A stretch of DNA of 64,000 bases, from the NCBI RefSeq assembly GCF_009811655.1, contig NZ_BGJX01000007.1, positions 62,001 to 126,000 of the forward strand, in the 5' to 3' direction. Numbering within the stretch: position 1 is the first letter of the stretch; the number at the start of each line of letters is the position of its first letter. Made by a program: the position numbers and the translations under genes. Below, one piece after another: positions 17,025 to 24,830 of the stretch. Origin of the DNA: Methylosinus sp. Ce-a6 (GTDB lineage: Bacteria; Pseudomonadota; Alphaproteobacteria; Rhizobiales; Beijerinckiaceae). Below the pieces are notes generated by a model. It was not told the origin of the DNA, did no database searches, and worked only from the letters and a program-made list of their open reading frames with translations.

Positions 17025-17708
17025 ATGACCGACTTTGCCAAAAACCTGTTCGATTTCGTCAAGAGCGCGACCCTGGCGACGGCGATCGGCGCGCCGAGCG
17101 CCGCCGCCGGGGTTTTCGCCTATGAGCGGCCGGACGCGATGCTGCTGCTTCTCTCCAAGGTGCAGTCGGTCGAGATCGGCGATTTCAAGGTCGCGCTCGG
17201 GCAAAAGGCTTTCGACATCAACGCCGATCTCGGCGAGTCGAAGAGTTACGACGATCGGGCCGCGCTCATCGCGCGCGCGAGGAGCCTCGGGCCCCGCGAG
17301 GTCGAGCGCCTCATCCACCTCTTGCCGCTCGATGCGACGAATATGGCGAAGCTCGGCCCCGAGGTCGTCAAATGCGATTACGACAAGGCGGACGCGAGAA
17401 TGCGGCTCTACGCGGTCATCGACAAATCGCTCGAGGAGAAAGGCCTCATCGAGATCTCGCGGCGGGACGATGTCGTCGATCAGAAGACGCATCCGGTCTA
17501 TGGGCGTCCGAGCGCCTGCTATCAGGCCGTCGTCACCGCGGCGGGCGCCGATGTGAAGTCGATGATCGTCTCCGAATTGACGCGCTTTTTCACGGGCGAG
17601 CTCGATGTGGGCGCGCCGCCCGTGGTCGCGAAGACGGCGAGCGAGACGCCGAAGGAGAAACGCGCCGTGGCGCGCCGCGATCGGAGGGAGCGCCTCGCCG
17701 CCCGCTGA
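17025..17708 (+). CDS. conserved hypothetical protein
   Basis: 227 aa from the ATG at 17025 (GGAGGGAG site upstream; the longer open frame is ignored). A weak hydrophobic stretch at residues 15-35 (ATLATAIGAPSAAAGVFAYE) may be a membrane anchor. The rest is soluble and mixed charge (EVERLIHLLPLDATNMAKLG, RMRLYAVIDKSLEEKGLIEI), with a very basic C-terminus (KEKRAVARRDRRERLAAR). I recognise no family. It lies between pdhC and priA in the same direction, 48 bp before priA. Confidence 0.6.
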   Translation: MTDFAKNLFDFVKSATLATAIGAPSAAAGVFAYERPDAMLLLLSKVQSVEIGDFKVALGQKAFDINADLGESKSYDDRAALIARARSLGPREVERLIHLLPLDATNMAKLGPEVVKCDYDKADARMRLYAVIDKSLEEKGLIEISRRDDVVDQKTHPVYGRPSACYQAVVTAAGADVKSMIVSELTRFFTGELDVGAPPVVAKTASETPKEKRAVARRDRRERLAAR

Positions 17709-17756
17709 GCTTTCATCGACTTTCCGCTGGGCGCAAAGGGCTCTAAGACAGCGCCC

Positions 17757-20003
17757 ATGAGCGGCGAAGCGGACATATCGGAAGGCGCGCAGATCGTCGA
17801 GGTGCTGCTGCCGGTCGCCGTCGACATCGCCTATTCCTATTTCGCGCCGCCGGCGCTGCGCCTTTCGCCGGGCGATTGCGTCGAAGTCCCGCTCGGCGCC
17901 CGCAAATCCTTCGGCGTCGTCTGGTTGGTCGGAGCGGCCGGCGCCGGGGGCCGCGGCAATCTCAAGAGCGTGATTTCCAAATATGACCGCCCGTCCCTCG
18001 ACGAGACGCTGCGCGCCTTCGTCGATTGGGTGGCGCGCTGGACGCTGGCGCCGCGCGGCATGGCGCTGCGCCTCGCCACCCGCGCCGTGGAGGAGGCGGC
18101 GCCCGAGACGCCCCGCGTCGGCTATCGGCTCGAGGGCCCGCCGCCCGAGCGCATGACGCCGGCGCGCGCGCGCGTCATCGCGGCGGCCGAAGGCGGGCTG
18201 ATCTTCTCCAAGGGCGAGCTCGCGAAAGCGGCCGCCTGTTCCGCCGGAGTGGTGGACGCGCTCGTCGACGAGGGCACGCTGGAGGCCGTGGCTCTCCCCC
18301 GGGAGCCCGTCGCCGCGGCGCTCGATCCCGATTTCGCGTCCGCGCCGCTCGAAGCCGAGCAGCGCGCGGCGGCGCAGGCGCTGACGCGCGCGGTGGAGCA
18401 GGGCGGCTATAGCCCGTTTCTGCTCGAGGGCGTGACCGGCTCCGGCAAGACGGAGGTCTATTTCGAGGCCGTCGCGGAGGCGCTGCGCGCCGGCGGGCAG
18501 GCGCTGGTGTTGATGCCGGAGATCGCGCTCACCGCGCAGTTTCTCGAGCGTTTTTCCGCGCGCTTCGGGGGAAAGCCCGGCGAATGGCACTCCGGCGTCT
18601 CCGAGCGCAAGCGCGCGCGGCTCTGGCGCGGCGTCGCCATGGGCGATGTGAGCGTGGTGGCCGGCGCGCGCTCGGCGTTGTTCCTGCCTTTCTCGAATCT
18701 GCGGCTCATCGTCGTCGACGAGGAGCATGAGGCCGCCTATAAGCAGGAGGACGGCGTCGCCTATCACGCCCGCGACATGGCGGTGGTGCGCGCAAGGCTC
18801 GAGGGCGCGAGCATCGTTCTCGCCTCGGCCACACCTTCCATAGAGACGCGCGTCAACGCGCAGACGGGCCGCTATGGCCATTTGCGCCTCACCGCCCGCG
18901 CCAATGCGCGGCCGATGCCGCGGATCGAGGCGATCGACATGCGTCGGGAAGGGCCGGAGCGCGGACGCTGGATCGCGCCGCGCCTCGTCGCCGAGGCAAG
19001 AGAGACGATCGCGCGCGGCGAGCAGGCGCTGTTCTTCCTCAATCGGCGCGGCTATGCGCCGCTGACGCTGTGCCGCAATTGCGGCCATCGCTTCCGCTGC
19101 GCGAATTGCGACGCCTGGCTCGTCGAGCATCGCTTTCGCCGCGCGCTCGTCTGCCATCATTGCGGCCATGTCGAGCGGCGCCCGAACATCTGCCCGGAAT
19201 GCGAGGCGGAGGATTCGCTCGCCGCCTGCGGGCCCGGCGTCGAGCGGCTGGCGGAGGAGGCGGCGATCCTGTTTCCGGAGGCGCGCGTCCTCGTGCTCTC
19301 CTCGGATTTTCCCGGCGGGCAGGAGCGGCTGCGGCGCGAGCTCGCCGAGATCGCGGCGGGGGCTTTCGATATCGTCATCGGCACGCAACTCGTCGCCAAG
19401 GGGCATAATTTCCCCTTCCTCACCCTGGTCGGCGTGGTGGACGCCGATTCTGGCCTCGGCAGCGGCGACCCCCGCGCGGCGGAGCGCACCTTTCAACTGC
19501 TCAATCAAGTGACCGGCCGCGCCGGCCGCGGCGACAGGCCGGGCCGCGCGCTGATCCAGAGCTGGCAGAGCGATCACCCGGTCATTCGCGCCATTCTCTC
19601 CGGCGAGGCCGAGGCATTTTACGCGCAGGAGACGCGGCTGCGCGAGCGCGCCGGCCTGCCGCCCTTCGGAAGGCTGGCGGCGCTGATCGTCTCCGCCAAG
19701 GACGCCGGCGCCGCCGAGACCCATGCGCGCGCCCTGGCGCGGGCGGCGCATTCGCTGCCCGCGACGGATCGCTATCGCGTCGCGCCGGCCGGGGGCCTGC
19801 CGGAGGAGGGCGAGATCACCGTGCTCGGCCCGGCCGAAGCGCCCATCTCGCTCATCCGCGGGCGCTATCGTTTCCGCCTGCTGGCGAAGGCGCCCAAGAG
19901 CGCCGATCTGCAGGCCTTTCTGCGCGCCACGCTGGCGGCGGCGCCGCCGGCGCGCGGCGGCGTGCGCGTGGCGGTGGATGTCGATCCGCAGAGCTTCTGG
20001 TAA
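17757..20003 (+). CDS. priA: primosomal protein N' (replication restart helicase)
   Basis: 3'-to-5' DNA helicase that reloads the replisome at stalled forks. 748 aa, typical size. N-terminal 3'-DNA-binding domain (VEVLLPVAVDIAYSYFAPPA), Walker A in EGVTGSGKTEVYFEAV, Walker B/DEAH-type IVVDEEHEAAYKQEDG, motif III SATPSIETRVNA, and the paired zinc-binding cysteines CRNCGHRFRCANC and CHHCGHVERRPNICPEC. The helicase C-domain follows (GTQLVAKGHNFPFLTLVGVV). All key motifs are intact. Confidence 0.97.
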   Translation: MSGEADISEGAQIVEVLLPVAVDIAYSYFAPPALRLSPGDCVEVPLGARKSFGVVWLVGAAGAGGRGNLKSVISKYDRPSLDETLRAFVDWVARWTLAPRGMALRLATRAVEEAAPETPRVGYRLEGPPPERMTPARARVIAAAEGGLIFSKGELAKAAACSAGVVDALVDEGTLEAVALPREPVAAALDPDFASAPLEAEQRAAAQALTRAVEQGGYSPFLLEGVTGSGKTEVYFEAVAEALRAGGQALVLMPEIALTAQFLERFSARFGGKPGEWHSGVSERKRARLWRGVAMGDVSVVAGARSALFLPFSNLRLIVVDEEHEAAYKQEDGVAYHARDMAVVRARLEGASIVLASATPSIETRVNAQTGRYGHLRLTARANARPMPRIEAIDMRREGPERGRWIAPRLVAEARETIARGEQALFFLNRRGYAPLTLCRNCGHRFRCANCDAWLVEHRFRRALVCHHCGHVERRPNICPECEAEDSLAACGPGVERLAEEAAILFPEARVLVLSSDFPGGQERLRRELAEIAAGAFDIVIGTQLVAKGHNFPFLTLVGVVDADSGLGSGDPRAAERTFQLLNQVTGRAGRGDRPGRALIQSWQSDHPVIRAILSGEAEAFYAQETRLRERAGLPPFGRLAALIVSAKDAGAAETHARALARAAHSLPATDRYRVAPAGGLPEEGEITVLGPAEAPISLIRGRYRFRLLAKAPKSADLQAFLRATLAAAPPARGGVRVAVDVDPQSFW

Positions 20004-20070
20004 GCTAGGAAATTATTCTTGCCTTTTTCGTGTGGTCGCTTCGTTCCAAAAAGCGATGACCGCCCCTTCC

Positions 20071-20152
20071 GCCATCGCGAGCGGAGCGAAGCGATCCAGA
20101 GTCGTGGAGCGGCCCCTGGATTGCTTCGTCGCTCCGCTCCTCGCAAGGACGA
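20071..20152. repeat. interspersed palindrome, GCGAGGAGCGAAGCGACGAA family, copy 2
   Basis: A more diverged copy (GCGAGCGGAGCGAAGCGATCC...GGATTGCTTCGTCGCTCCGC, ending CTCGCAAGGACG). Lies 68 bp after priA and could cap its transcript. Confidence 0.75.
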
Positions 20153-20211
20153 CCATTCAGCGCGCGCGACCGCGTCCCGGCGCCTCGCGGCGGCGGGGGA
20201 GGGAAGGGCGG

Positions 20212-20277
20212 TTCGGGACGCTCCGGCCCCTTACGGCCGGTGCGCGAAGAAATTATCCGGGTCCGGAGCGTCCCGAA
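20212..20277. repeat. 15-bp perfect inverted repeat
   Basis: TTCGGGACGCTCCGG (20212-20226) and CCGGAGCGTCCCGAA (20263-20277) enclose 36 nt containing a second short palindrome (GGCCGG region). No gene is attached; no second copy was seen in the window. Confidence 0.65.
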
Positions 20278-20732
20278 ACGCGGTTGTCGTTCTCGTCGAC
20301 ATCCCGAGGCGTCGCAAGGCCCGCGCATCCTGGGGTTTCCCATTCAAGACGCGATCGAGTCCGCACGGCCTGGGATCGCGAACGGTTCTTGTTTCTCCCT
20401 ATGGACGGGAGAAGAACGCCGCCCGGCGACGCGCTGCCTGTCCAGGGACGGGGGTCGCCATCCCGGATGGAGCCGCCCCCCGCCCGCGCTCCACGACCCG
20501 AGGAGCGCGCCCTTTTGGGCGGAGGTGGGGAGGAGTATAGGAATATTTTCAGGGCGTGTCAAGGCTCATTGTCGAGGCGGTCGGGGCGGGCTTATGATCC
20601 AAAGCGTCATTCGTTACTCATCACATGACTTTTCGTAGATTGGCTTTACTCAAAAGGATGTCTTGCGATAAAATGCCCGTTCCGCCACCGCCAATGACTT
20701 AAGCTTAAGCAGCGTTTTTTTTGGAGACTCTT

Positions 20733-21253
20733 ATGCGCCCATTGCTCGCACTCCAGCTGGCCACATTAACGAGTGGTATCGTCAGCGAGGCAAATGCTCT
20801 CGACAAACAAGATTTAGATGCTATCGGCAAAGCAGTTCAGCGCATTTGTGTTCAGCCTGCTCAAAAGGGGACATACCTCAAAATTGAAGGCGACCTAAAT
20901 ATCGGCGCGACCCTTAAAATTGCGGCGTCAATGGTGCTGGGAAAATCACAAAGGAAATTTTGGACGGCATAAGTCAAACAGCTGATCAATACAAGACTGA
21001 TCCGAGACAATGCGCCATGACAATCACGCCGATTTTAACTGCTGCAATGAACCAGCCGAACGGGTCAAGCAGTAATCCATATCCAAGTGCGGATTTGTGT
21101 CCGCCGAACTCAATTCAAATTATCGACAGCGAATTATCACATAATGGACACAGTGGAATTTCCATGCCAGCGAATGCCAATGTATGTTTTGTCCGGGTTC
21201 GAACTGAGCATAACGGACACGAAGGTATTGAGGTACGTAATGATCAAAAGTAG
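20733..21253 (+). pseudogene. exported protein gene, frameshifted, AT-rich
   Basis: The ATG at 20733 (GGAG 6 nt upstream) opens a signal-peptide-like start (MRPLLALQLATLTSGIVSEA), then AVQRICVQPAQKGTYLKIEG and NIGATLKIA. The frame then breaks near 20925; a shift of one base continues as VNGAGKITKEILDGISQTAD, QYKTDPRQCAMTITPILTAA and IDSELSHNGHSGISMPANAN, ending at 21253. Insertion of one G restores KIAGVNGAGKITKE. The C-terminal N-G-H-S/E-G-I pattern recalls a parallel beta-helix repeat. GC content is far below that of its neighbours, so acquisition by transfer is likely. Function unknown. Confidence 0.65.
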
Positions 21254-21272
21254 ATCGCGACGTGTTACGGAA

Positions 21273-21722
21273 TTATTGCGTTTTGAGGAAGCGTGCGCCG
21301 ATCAGCTCAAAGTCGTATAAGCCTTTATTACTGAACTGCGCGCGAAGGTCTGAAAATGGCGCAACCTCCCCGTTCGGGACGGCGAACGGGAAGCTATGCA
21401 GCGACTTTCCCTTTGGGAAGGCGAACGACGAAGCATGACCATGAGCGATGGATTTCAGATTATAGGCGCGGCCGAGAAAGGCGCGAAGCTCGATGTCGAA
21501 GCGCGGATCGTCTCTCACGAGTCGCGCAAATTCACCCTGAACGCTCGAATGCTTTTTGAAAACGCGGTCGTGCGTCTCGAAGATCAGGGCCTGGGCGGCA
21601 TGAAATCCGGCGAGATAGGCGGTGCGCCCAGCAGCTTCGTTCAAGCCGACGCCCAGCATTGTTTTTGCCTGTCCGAGAAGCTCATTCGCCTTTTCGAGAA
21701 ACGCATCCGTCTGGGGCTTCAC
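21273..21722 (-). CDS. HEPN domain protein (toxin-like partner of the MNT gene)
   Basis: 149 aa. The N-terminal two thirds match HEPN proteins of the MNT-linked group: FLEKANELLGQAKTMLGVGL, EAAGRTAYLAGFHAAQALIF, THDRVFKKHSSVQGEFARLV, FLGRAYNLKSIAHGH. In the usual family the sequence after AYNLK continues as a short acidic helix. Here it changes to ASSFAFPKGKSLHSFPFAVP and a further 35 unrelated residues, encoded over DNA rich in short palindromes (CCCGTTCG...CGAACGGG), so the 3' end looks replaced. HEPN proteins of such pairs are RNases or are silenced by AMP/poly-A transfer from the MNT partner; whether this one is active is open. Overlaps the MNT gene by 4 nt. Confidence 0.75.
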   Translation of the reverse strand: MKPQTDAFLEKANELLGQAKTMLGVGLNEAAGRTAYLAGFHAAQALIFETHDRVFKKHSSVQGEFARLVRDDPRFDIELRAFLGRAYNLKSIAHGHASSFAFPKGKSLHSFPFAVPNGEVAPFSDLRAQFSNKGLYDFELIGARFLKTQ

Positions 21723-22033
21723 AACTCGAGCCCTTCCGCGCGGATCTCATGCATCAAAGGCATGCGCGGGTCGTCATAGGTCGCAGATTGATAAGGCAGG
21801 GCGTGAATAACGCCGCCGGTTTCGTAGAGAATGCCGGTGCTGAGGTCGGCAAGTCGTTTCATCTCGACGAAACGGTCGGGCATTTCACGCAAAAACACCG
21901 CGATATCATAATCGGAATCAGGCTCTGCATCTCCGCGCGCGCGGGAGCCGAACAAGACGGCGCGCGCCAGCCGGTCGCCATAGGTCTCGGCAAGCGCGGC
22001 GCGAAAGCGCACGAGGATCGGCGTCAAAGGCAT
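21719..22033 (-). CDS. minimal nucleotidyltransferase (MNT) antitoxin
   Basis: 104 aa. The nucleotidyltransferase motif is intact: LFGSRARGDAEPDSDYDIAV with G29-S30 and the metal-binding D41 and D43. MNT proteins inactivate HEPN toxins by adding AMP to them (type VII toxin-antitoxin, MntA/HepT). Upstream gene of a two-gene unit with the HEPN gene (ATGA overlap). The C-terminal half (YETGGVIHALPYQSATYDDP) is family-like. Together with the neighbouring ParDE pair it makes this stretch an accessory island. Confidence 0.85.
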   Translation of the reverse strand: MPLTPILVRFRAALAETYGDRLARAVLFGSRARGDAEPDSDYDIAVFLREMPDRFVEMKRLADLSTGILYETGGVIHALPYQSATYDDPRMPLMHEIRAEGLEL

Positions 22034-22563
22034 GGGGGAAGTCTGCCATAAGCGCCGATCGTTTCACACCGGAAAAATCGCAGCAAAAACCCTGATTTTT
22101 TAGAGGCCTGATTTTGGTGGGAAATTCTTGAATTTCGTGACGAGCCGAGGCTGCCGCAATCGGGCGAATTCGCTGGCGGACCCTTCCCGCGAAAGCTCCG
22201 CTGCTGGCGCATCCGCGCCACAGGCGAACGCGAAATTTCGACCCGACGCGACCCTTCCCAATGCAATGCCGAGCGAAACCGGCCCGGGTTTCTGCAATTG
22301 CGCGAGCCCCGGAAAATTATCGGATCGACGCTTCATCAAAACCGCGACAGAATCGTTTGCAGGACTCGCCGTCCTTGCGAGGAGCGAAGCGACGAAGCAA
22401 TCTGGAGCCGCAGCGCGAAATCTTCGCGAGAGACCGCCTCACGGCTCTGGATTGCTTCGCTCCGCTCGCAATGACGCTGCGGCGCGATCTCGGCTCATCG
22501 AGCTCGGCGCGCCGACGCTCCGGGCGTCCGTCGCGACTCGCGCGTCGCCATGACTTTCCCATG
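22034..22563. other. intergenic stretch without a supportable gene
   Basis: 530 bp between the MNT gene and parE. It contains the interspersed repeat at 22370-22476 and nothing else I recognise. Open frames on both strands are shadows or cover the repeat. Confidence 0.55.
22370..22476. repeat. interspersed palindrome, GCGAGGAGCGAAGCGACGAA family, copy 3
   Basis: 107-bp version with an extra inner segment (GCGAAATCTTCGCGAGAGAC) shared only with the copy at 23212-23319. The two lie in the same orientation on either side of the ParDE pair. Confidence 0.85.
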
Positions 22564-22866
22564 TCATTCCGGCGTCCATTCGATCGCCGTGAGATCGCGG
22601 GCTCCATCGACGATGCGCACGATCTGCGCTCCGTATTCGGTCTCTCGATAGAGCGCCAGCCAACGGTCGATGACAAGCGTCCGCGCGTCGGACGCGATGT
22701 CGGGTCGCGCCGGGCCGAGCTGCGGGTGTTGCTTCAGGCGCGCACAGCTCTGCTCGATGCGGTCGAGGACCGTATCGGCGAAGGTCTCGGAATTCCGTCC
22801 GGAAATGTAGAGCCAAATATCGAAAAGATCGTCTCGCGCGCGGCGCGTATAATGAAGCTCCCCCAC
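22564..22866 (-). CDS. parE: ParE/RelE family toxin
   Basis: 100 aa. Compact beta-alpha fold signature: LHYTRRARDDLFDIWLYISG, ARLKQHPQLGPARPDIASDA, RTLVIDRWLALYRETEYGAQ, IVRIVDGARDLTAIEW. ParE toxins poison DNA gyrase, RelE relatives cut mRNA; this sequence is closer to ParE (RP-D-I, Y-R and V-R-I-V-D-G-A-R-D motifs). It follows the ParD gene by 4 bp. Confidence 0.88.
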   Translation of the reverse strand: MGELHYTRRARDDLFDIWLYISGRNSETFADTVLDRIEQSCARLKQHPQLGPARPDIASDARTLVIDRWLALYRETEYGAQIVRIVDGARDLTAIEWTPE

Positions 22867-22870
22867 GCGC

Positions 22871-23131
22871 TCACGCTTTGGCGGGCGCTTTCCGCGCGCG
22901 CGCTTCCTTCTTCAAGGCGGCGAAATCCAATTCGCCGGCGTCGCCGCTGTCGACGCCCTGCTTCCACGCTTTGCGCAGCAGGCGAAGCCTCTCCGCTTCC
23001 TGTTTTTCGGCCTTCTCCATGAGGCGCAAGGCTTCGCGGACGACCTCGCTGGATGAGCTGTAGCGCCCGCCCGCGACCTTGGCCTTGACGAACTCGGCCA
23101 GCTCGTCGGTAAGGGACACGTTCATATTCAT
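22871..23131 (-). CDS. parD: ParD family antitoxin
   Basis: 86 aa. N-terminal ribbon-helix-helix typical of ParD: MNMNVSLTDELAEFVKAKVA followed by GGRYSSSSEVVREALRLMEK. The charged, flexible C-terminus (ALKKEARARKAPAKA) wraps the toxin. First gene of the pair, so it can bind and repress its own promoter. Bracketed by the two direct repeats at 22370-22476 and 23212-23319. Confidence 0.9.
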   Translation of the reverse strand: MNMNVSLTDELAEFVKAKVAGGRYSSSSEVVREALRLMEKAEKQEAERLRLLRKAWKQGVDSGDAGELDFAALKKEARARKAPAKA

Positions 23132-23211
23132 GGGGCGCCTCCTCGCGAGGCATTATGACACGAAGGCGGAGGAGTGGCAAAAATTGCTATTCTCAGCCAT
23201 TGGACTCCCGC

Positions 23212-23319
23212 CGTCCTTGCGAGGAGCGAAGCGACGAAGCAATCTGGAGCCGTAACGCGAAATCTTCGCGAGAGACCGCCTCGCGGTTCCTGGATTGCTT
23301 CGCTTCGCTCGCAATGACG
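23212..23319. repeat. interspersed palindrome, GCGAGGAGCGAAGCGACGAA family, copy 4
   Basis: Closest relative of the copy at 22370-22476: the same orientation, the same extra inner segment and only a few differences over 107 bp. It lies between parD and the AhpD-like gene. Confidence 0.85.
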
Positions 23320-23339
23320 CGGCCCGAGGTTTCTCGCCC

Positions 23340-23738
23340 TCACCCCGCCTCATATTCCGCGTCCACCTCCACGCCGAGCGCGGTGACGAGGCGGTTCGTC
23401 TCCGACGCCATGCCGACGATCGCCAGCAACTCGTGGAACTCCGCTTCCGTCATGCCCTTGGCGCGCGCGCTCGCCGTGTGGGAATGGATGCAATAGGCGC
23501 AGCCATGGGCGATGGAGACGGCGATATAGAGCATCTCCTTCACCTTCGGGTCCAGCACGCCCGGACCCATCACCGCTTTGACGCTCTCCCAGGTGCGCTT
23601 CAGCGTGATGGGGTCATGCGCGAGGGCGCGCCAGAAATTATTGACGAAATCGCTTTTGCGCGTGGCGCGAATATCGTCGAGGACGGCGCGCGCCTCGGGC
23701 GAGAGCTCGTCGTCGGCGAGCAGAGTGACTGTGGCCAT
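23340..23738 (-). CDS. carboxymuconolactone decarboxylase/AhpD-like protein
   Basis: 132 aa with the AhpD core C-x-x-C-x-x-x-H in HGCAYCIHSHTASARAKGMT, preceded by VKEMLYIAVSIA. Such proteins act in peroxide or alkylhydroperoxide reduction, or as gamma-carboxymuconolactone decarboxylases; the CxxC-H motif favours the redox type. Transcribed on the minus strand, 93 bp after the LysR gene, and may share its control. The C-terminus (VEVDAEYEAG) is acidic. Confidence 0.85.
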   Translation of the reverse strand: MATVTLLADDELSPEARAVLDDIRATRKSDFVNNFWRALAHDPITLKRTWESVKAVMGPGVLDPKVKEMLYIAVSIAHGCAYCIHSHTASARAKGMTEAEFHELLAIVGMASETNRLVTALGVEVDAEYEAG

Positions 23739-23831
23739 GACATGTCGCTTTCTGTTTGTGGATCACATTCTCTTCACGAATCGAATTTTTCAGCTTCGTC
23801 CCGATCGGCTCGCGCATGGAGCGTAAGCGGA

Positions 23832-24731
23832 TCAGAAAATCCCTTCGACGCGGCGCAGAGCCGGCGCGGCGAAATCCACGAAGGCGCGCACCGCCGGCCG
23901 CAGGAATTTCGCCGAGGGATAGACGAGGAAGAATTCGCTCGGCTCTATCTCATACTCCGGCAGGACGCGGATCAGCGCGCCGCTGCGCAGCTCTTCGGCG
24001 ACGAGAAGCAGTTGCGCGGTGGCGACGCCGCGGCCGGCGCGCAGCGCCTGGACGAGAACCTGCGCGCTGTTCGTCGCGAGCTTCGGCCGCAGGGCGATGT
24101 CTTTCGTCGCGTCGCCTTTGCGCAGGCGCAGCGCGCCATTGCGCAGCGAGGCGTCGGTGACGAGGAGATCATGCGCGCCAAGATCGGCGGGCGCGCGCAA
24201 AGGCGCGGCGCGCGCGAGATAGGCGGGGGCGGCGACGAGAATGCGCCGGCTGAAGCCGATGCGCTTTTGGATGAGCGCCTGCTCGCTCGGCCGGCCCATG
24301 CGCAGCGCGACGTCGAAATTCTCGAAGATGAGATCGACCGCGCGATTTTCGAGCGAGAGAGCGACGGCGACGGCAGGATGCGCGTCCTGAAACGCCATGA
24401 CGATCGCATGCAAATGGCGTTCGCCGATGCAGCTCGGGCAATGCAGGCGCAATTCTCCGCAGATCGCGGCGCCCTCGCCGCGCAGGCTCTCGAGCGCCGC
24501 CTCTATGGCCGCGAGCGGAGCGCTGGCGGCCTCATAGAGCGCGAGACCTTGGCGCGTCGGGCGCAGCGCGCGCGGGCCGCGCTCGAAGAGACGCGCGCCC
24601 GCATGGGCCTCGAGATTGCGCAGCAGCTTGCTCACGGCGGGCTGCGACACGCCGAGATCGGCGGCCGCCGCCGTCATCGAGCCGCGCTCGACGATGCGGA
24701 CGAAAGCGCGGAGGGCGGCGGCGAGGTCCAT
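23832..24731 (-). CDS. LysR family transcriptional regulator
   Basis: 299 aa. N-terminal helix-turn-helix MDLAAALRAFVRIVERGSMT, AAAADLGVSQPAVSKLLRNL, EAHAGARLFERGPRALRPTR, then the periplasmic-binding-like effector domain (GELRLHCPSCIGERHLHAIV, VDLIFENFDVALRMGRPSEQ). Divergent to the epoxide-hydrolase-like gene across 99 bp that contain a T-N11-A type palindrome, the usual arrangement for a LysR regulator and its target. The AhpD-like gene downstream is a second possible target. The effector is unknown. Confidence 0.92.
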   Translation of the reverse strand: MDLAAALRAFVRIVERGSMTAAAADLGVSQPAVSKLLRNLEAHAGARLFERGPRALRPTRQGLALYEAASAPLAAIEAALESLRGEGAAICGELRLHCPSCIGERHLHAIVMAFQDAHPAVAVALSLENRAVDLIFENFDVALRMGRPSEQALIQKRIGFSRRILVAAPAYLARAAPLRAPADLGAHDLLVTDASLRNGALRLRKGDATKDIALRPKLATNSAQVLVQALRAGRGVATAQLLLVAEELRSGALIRVLPEYEIEPSEFFLVYPSAKFLRPAVRAFVDFAAPALRRVEGIF

Positions 24732-24733
24732 GC

Positions 24734-24748
24734 ATAACTTTCGGTTAT
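24734..24748. promoter_or_regulatory. LysR-type binding site
   Basis: ATAAC-TTTCG-GTTAT, a perfect 5-bp-arm palindrome fitting the T-N11-A rule of LysR sites. It starts 3 nt from the lysR ATG and about 80 nt before the divergent gene, consistent with autorepression and activation of the neighbour. Confidence 0.6.
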
Positions 24749-24830
24749 GATAATCGTCTCATTCCAGTCGATAGACGCATGGCGGACGATCGGCAACTCT
24801 CTCGCAACGCGATCCGCGAGGAGAGAGACG

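Larger units (their letters stand above)
20004..20732. other. intergenic stretch without a supportable gene
   Basis: 729 bp between priA and the AT-rich broken gene. It holds an interspersed repeat (20071-20152), a 15-bp inverted repeat with a 36-nt loop (20212-20277), and from about 20600 a clear drop in GC content that continues into the next gene. The palindrome CTTAAGCTTAAG lies near 20699-20710. Open frames here are short and overlap the repeats on both strands. Confidence 0.6.

Noticed and set aside
15840..19751. A 1303-codon open frame on the minus strand
   Set aside because: It lies antisense to pdhC, the hypothetical gene and priA, has Arg/Asp/His-rich low-information sequence, and reflects the lack of stop codons in GC-rich DNA.
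22128..22553. Plus-strand open frames between the MNT gene and parE
   Set aside because: They run through an interspersed repeat and show no recognisable protein features.
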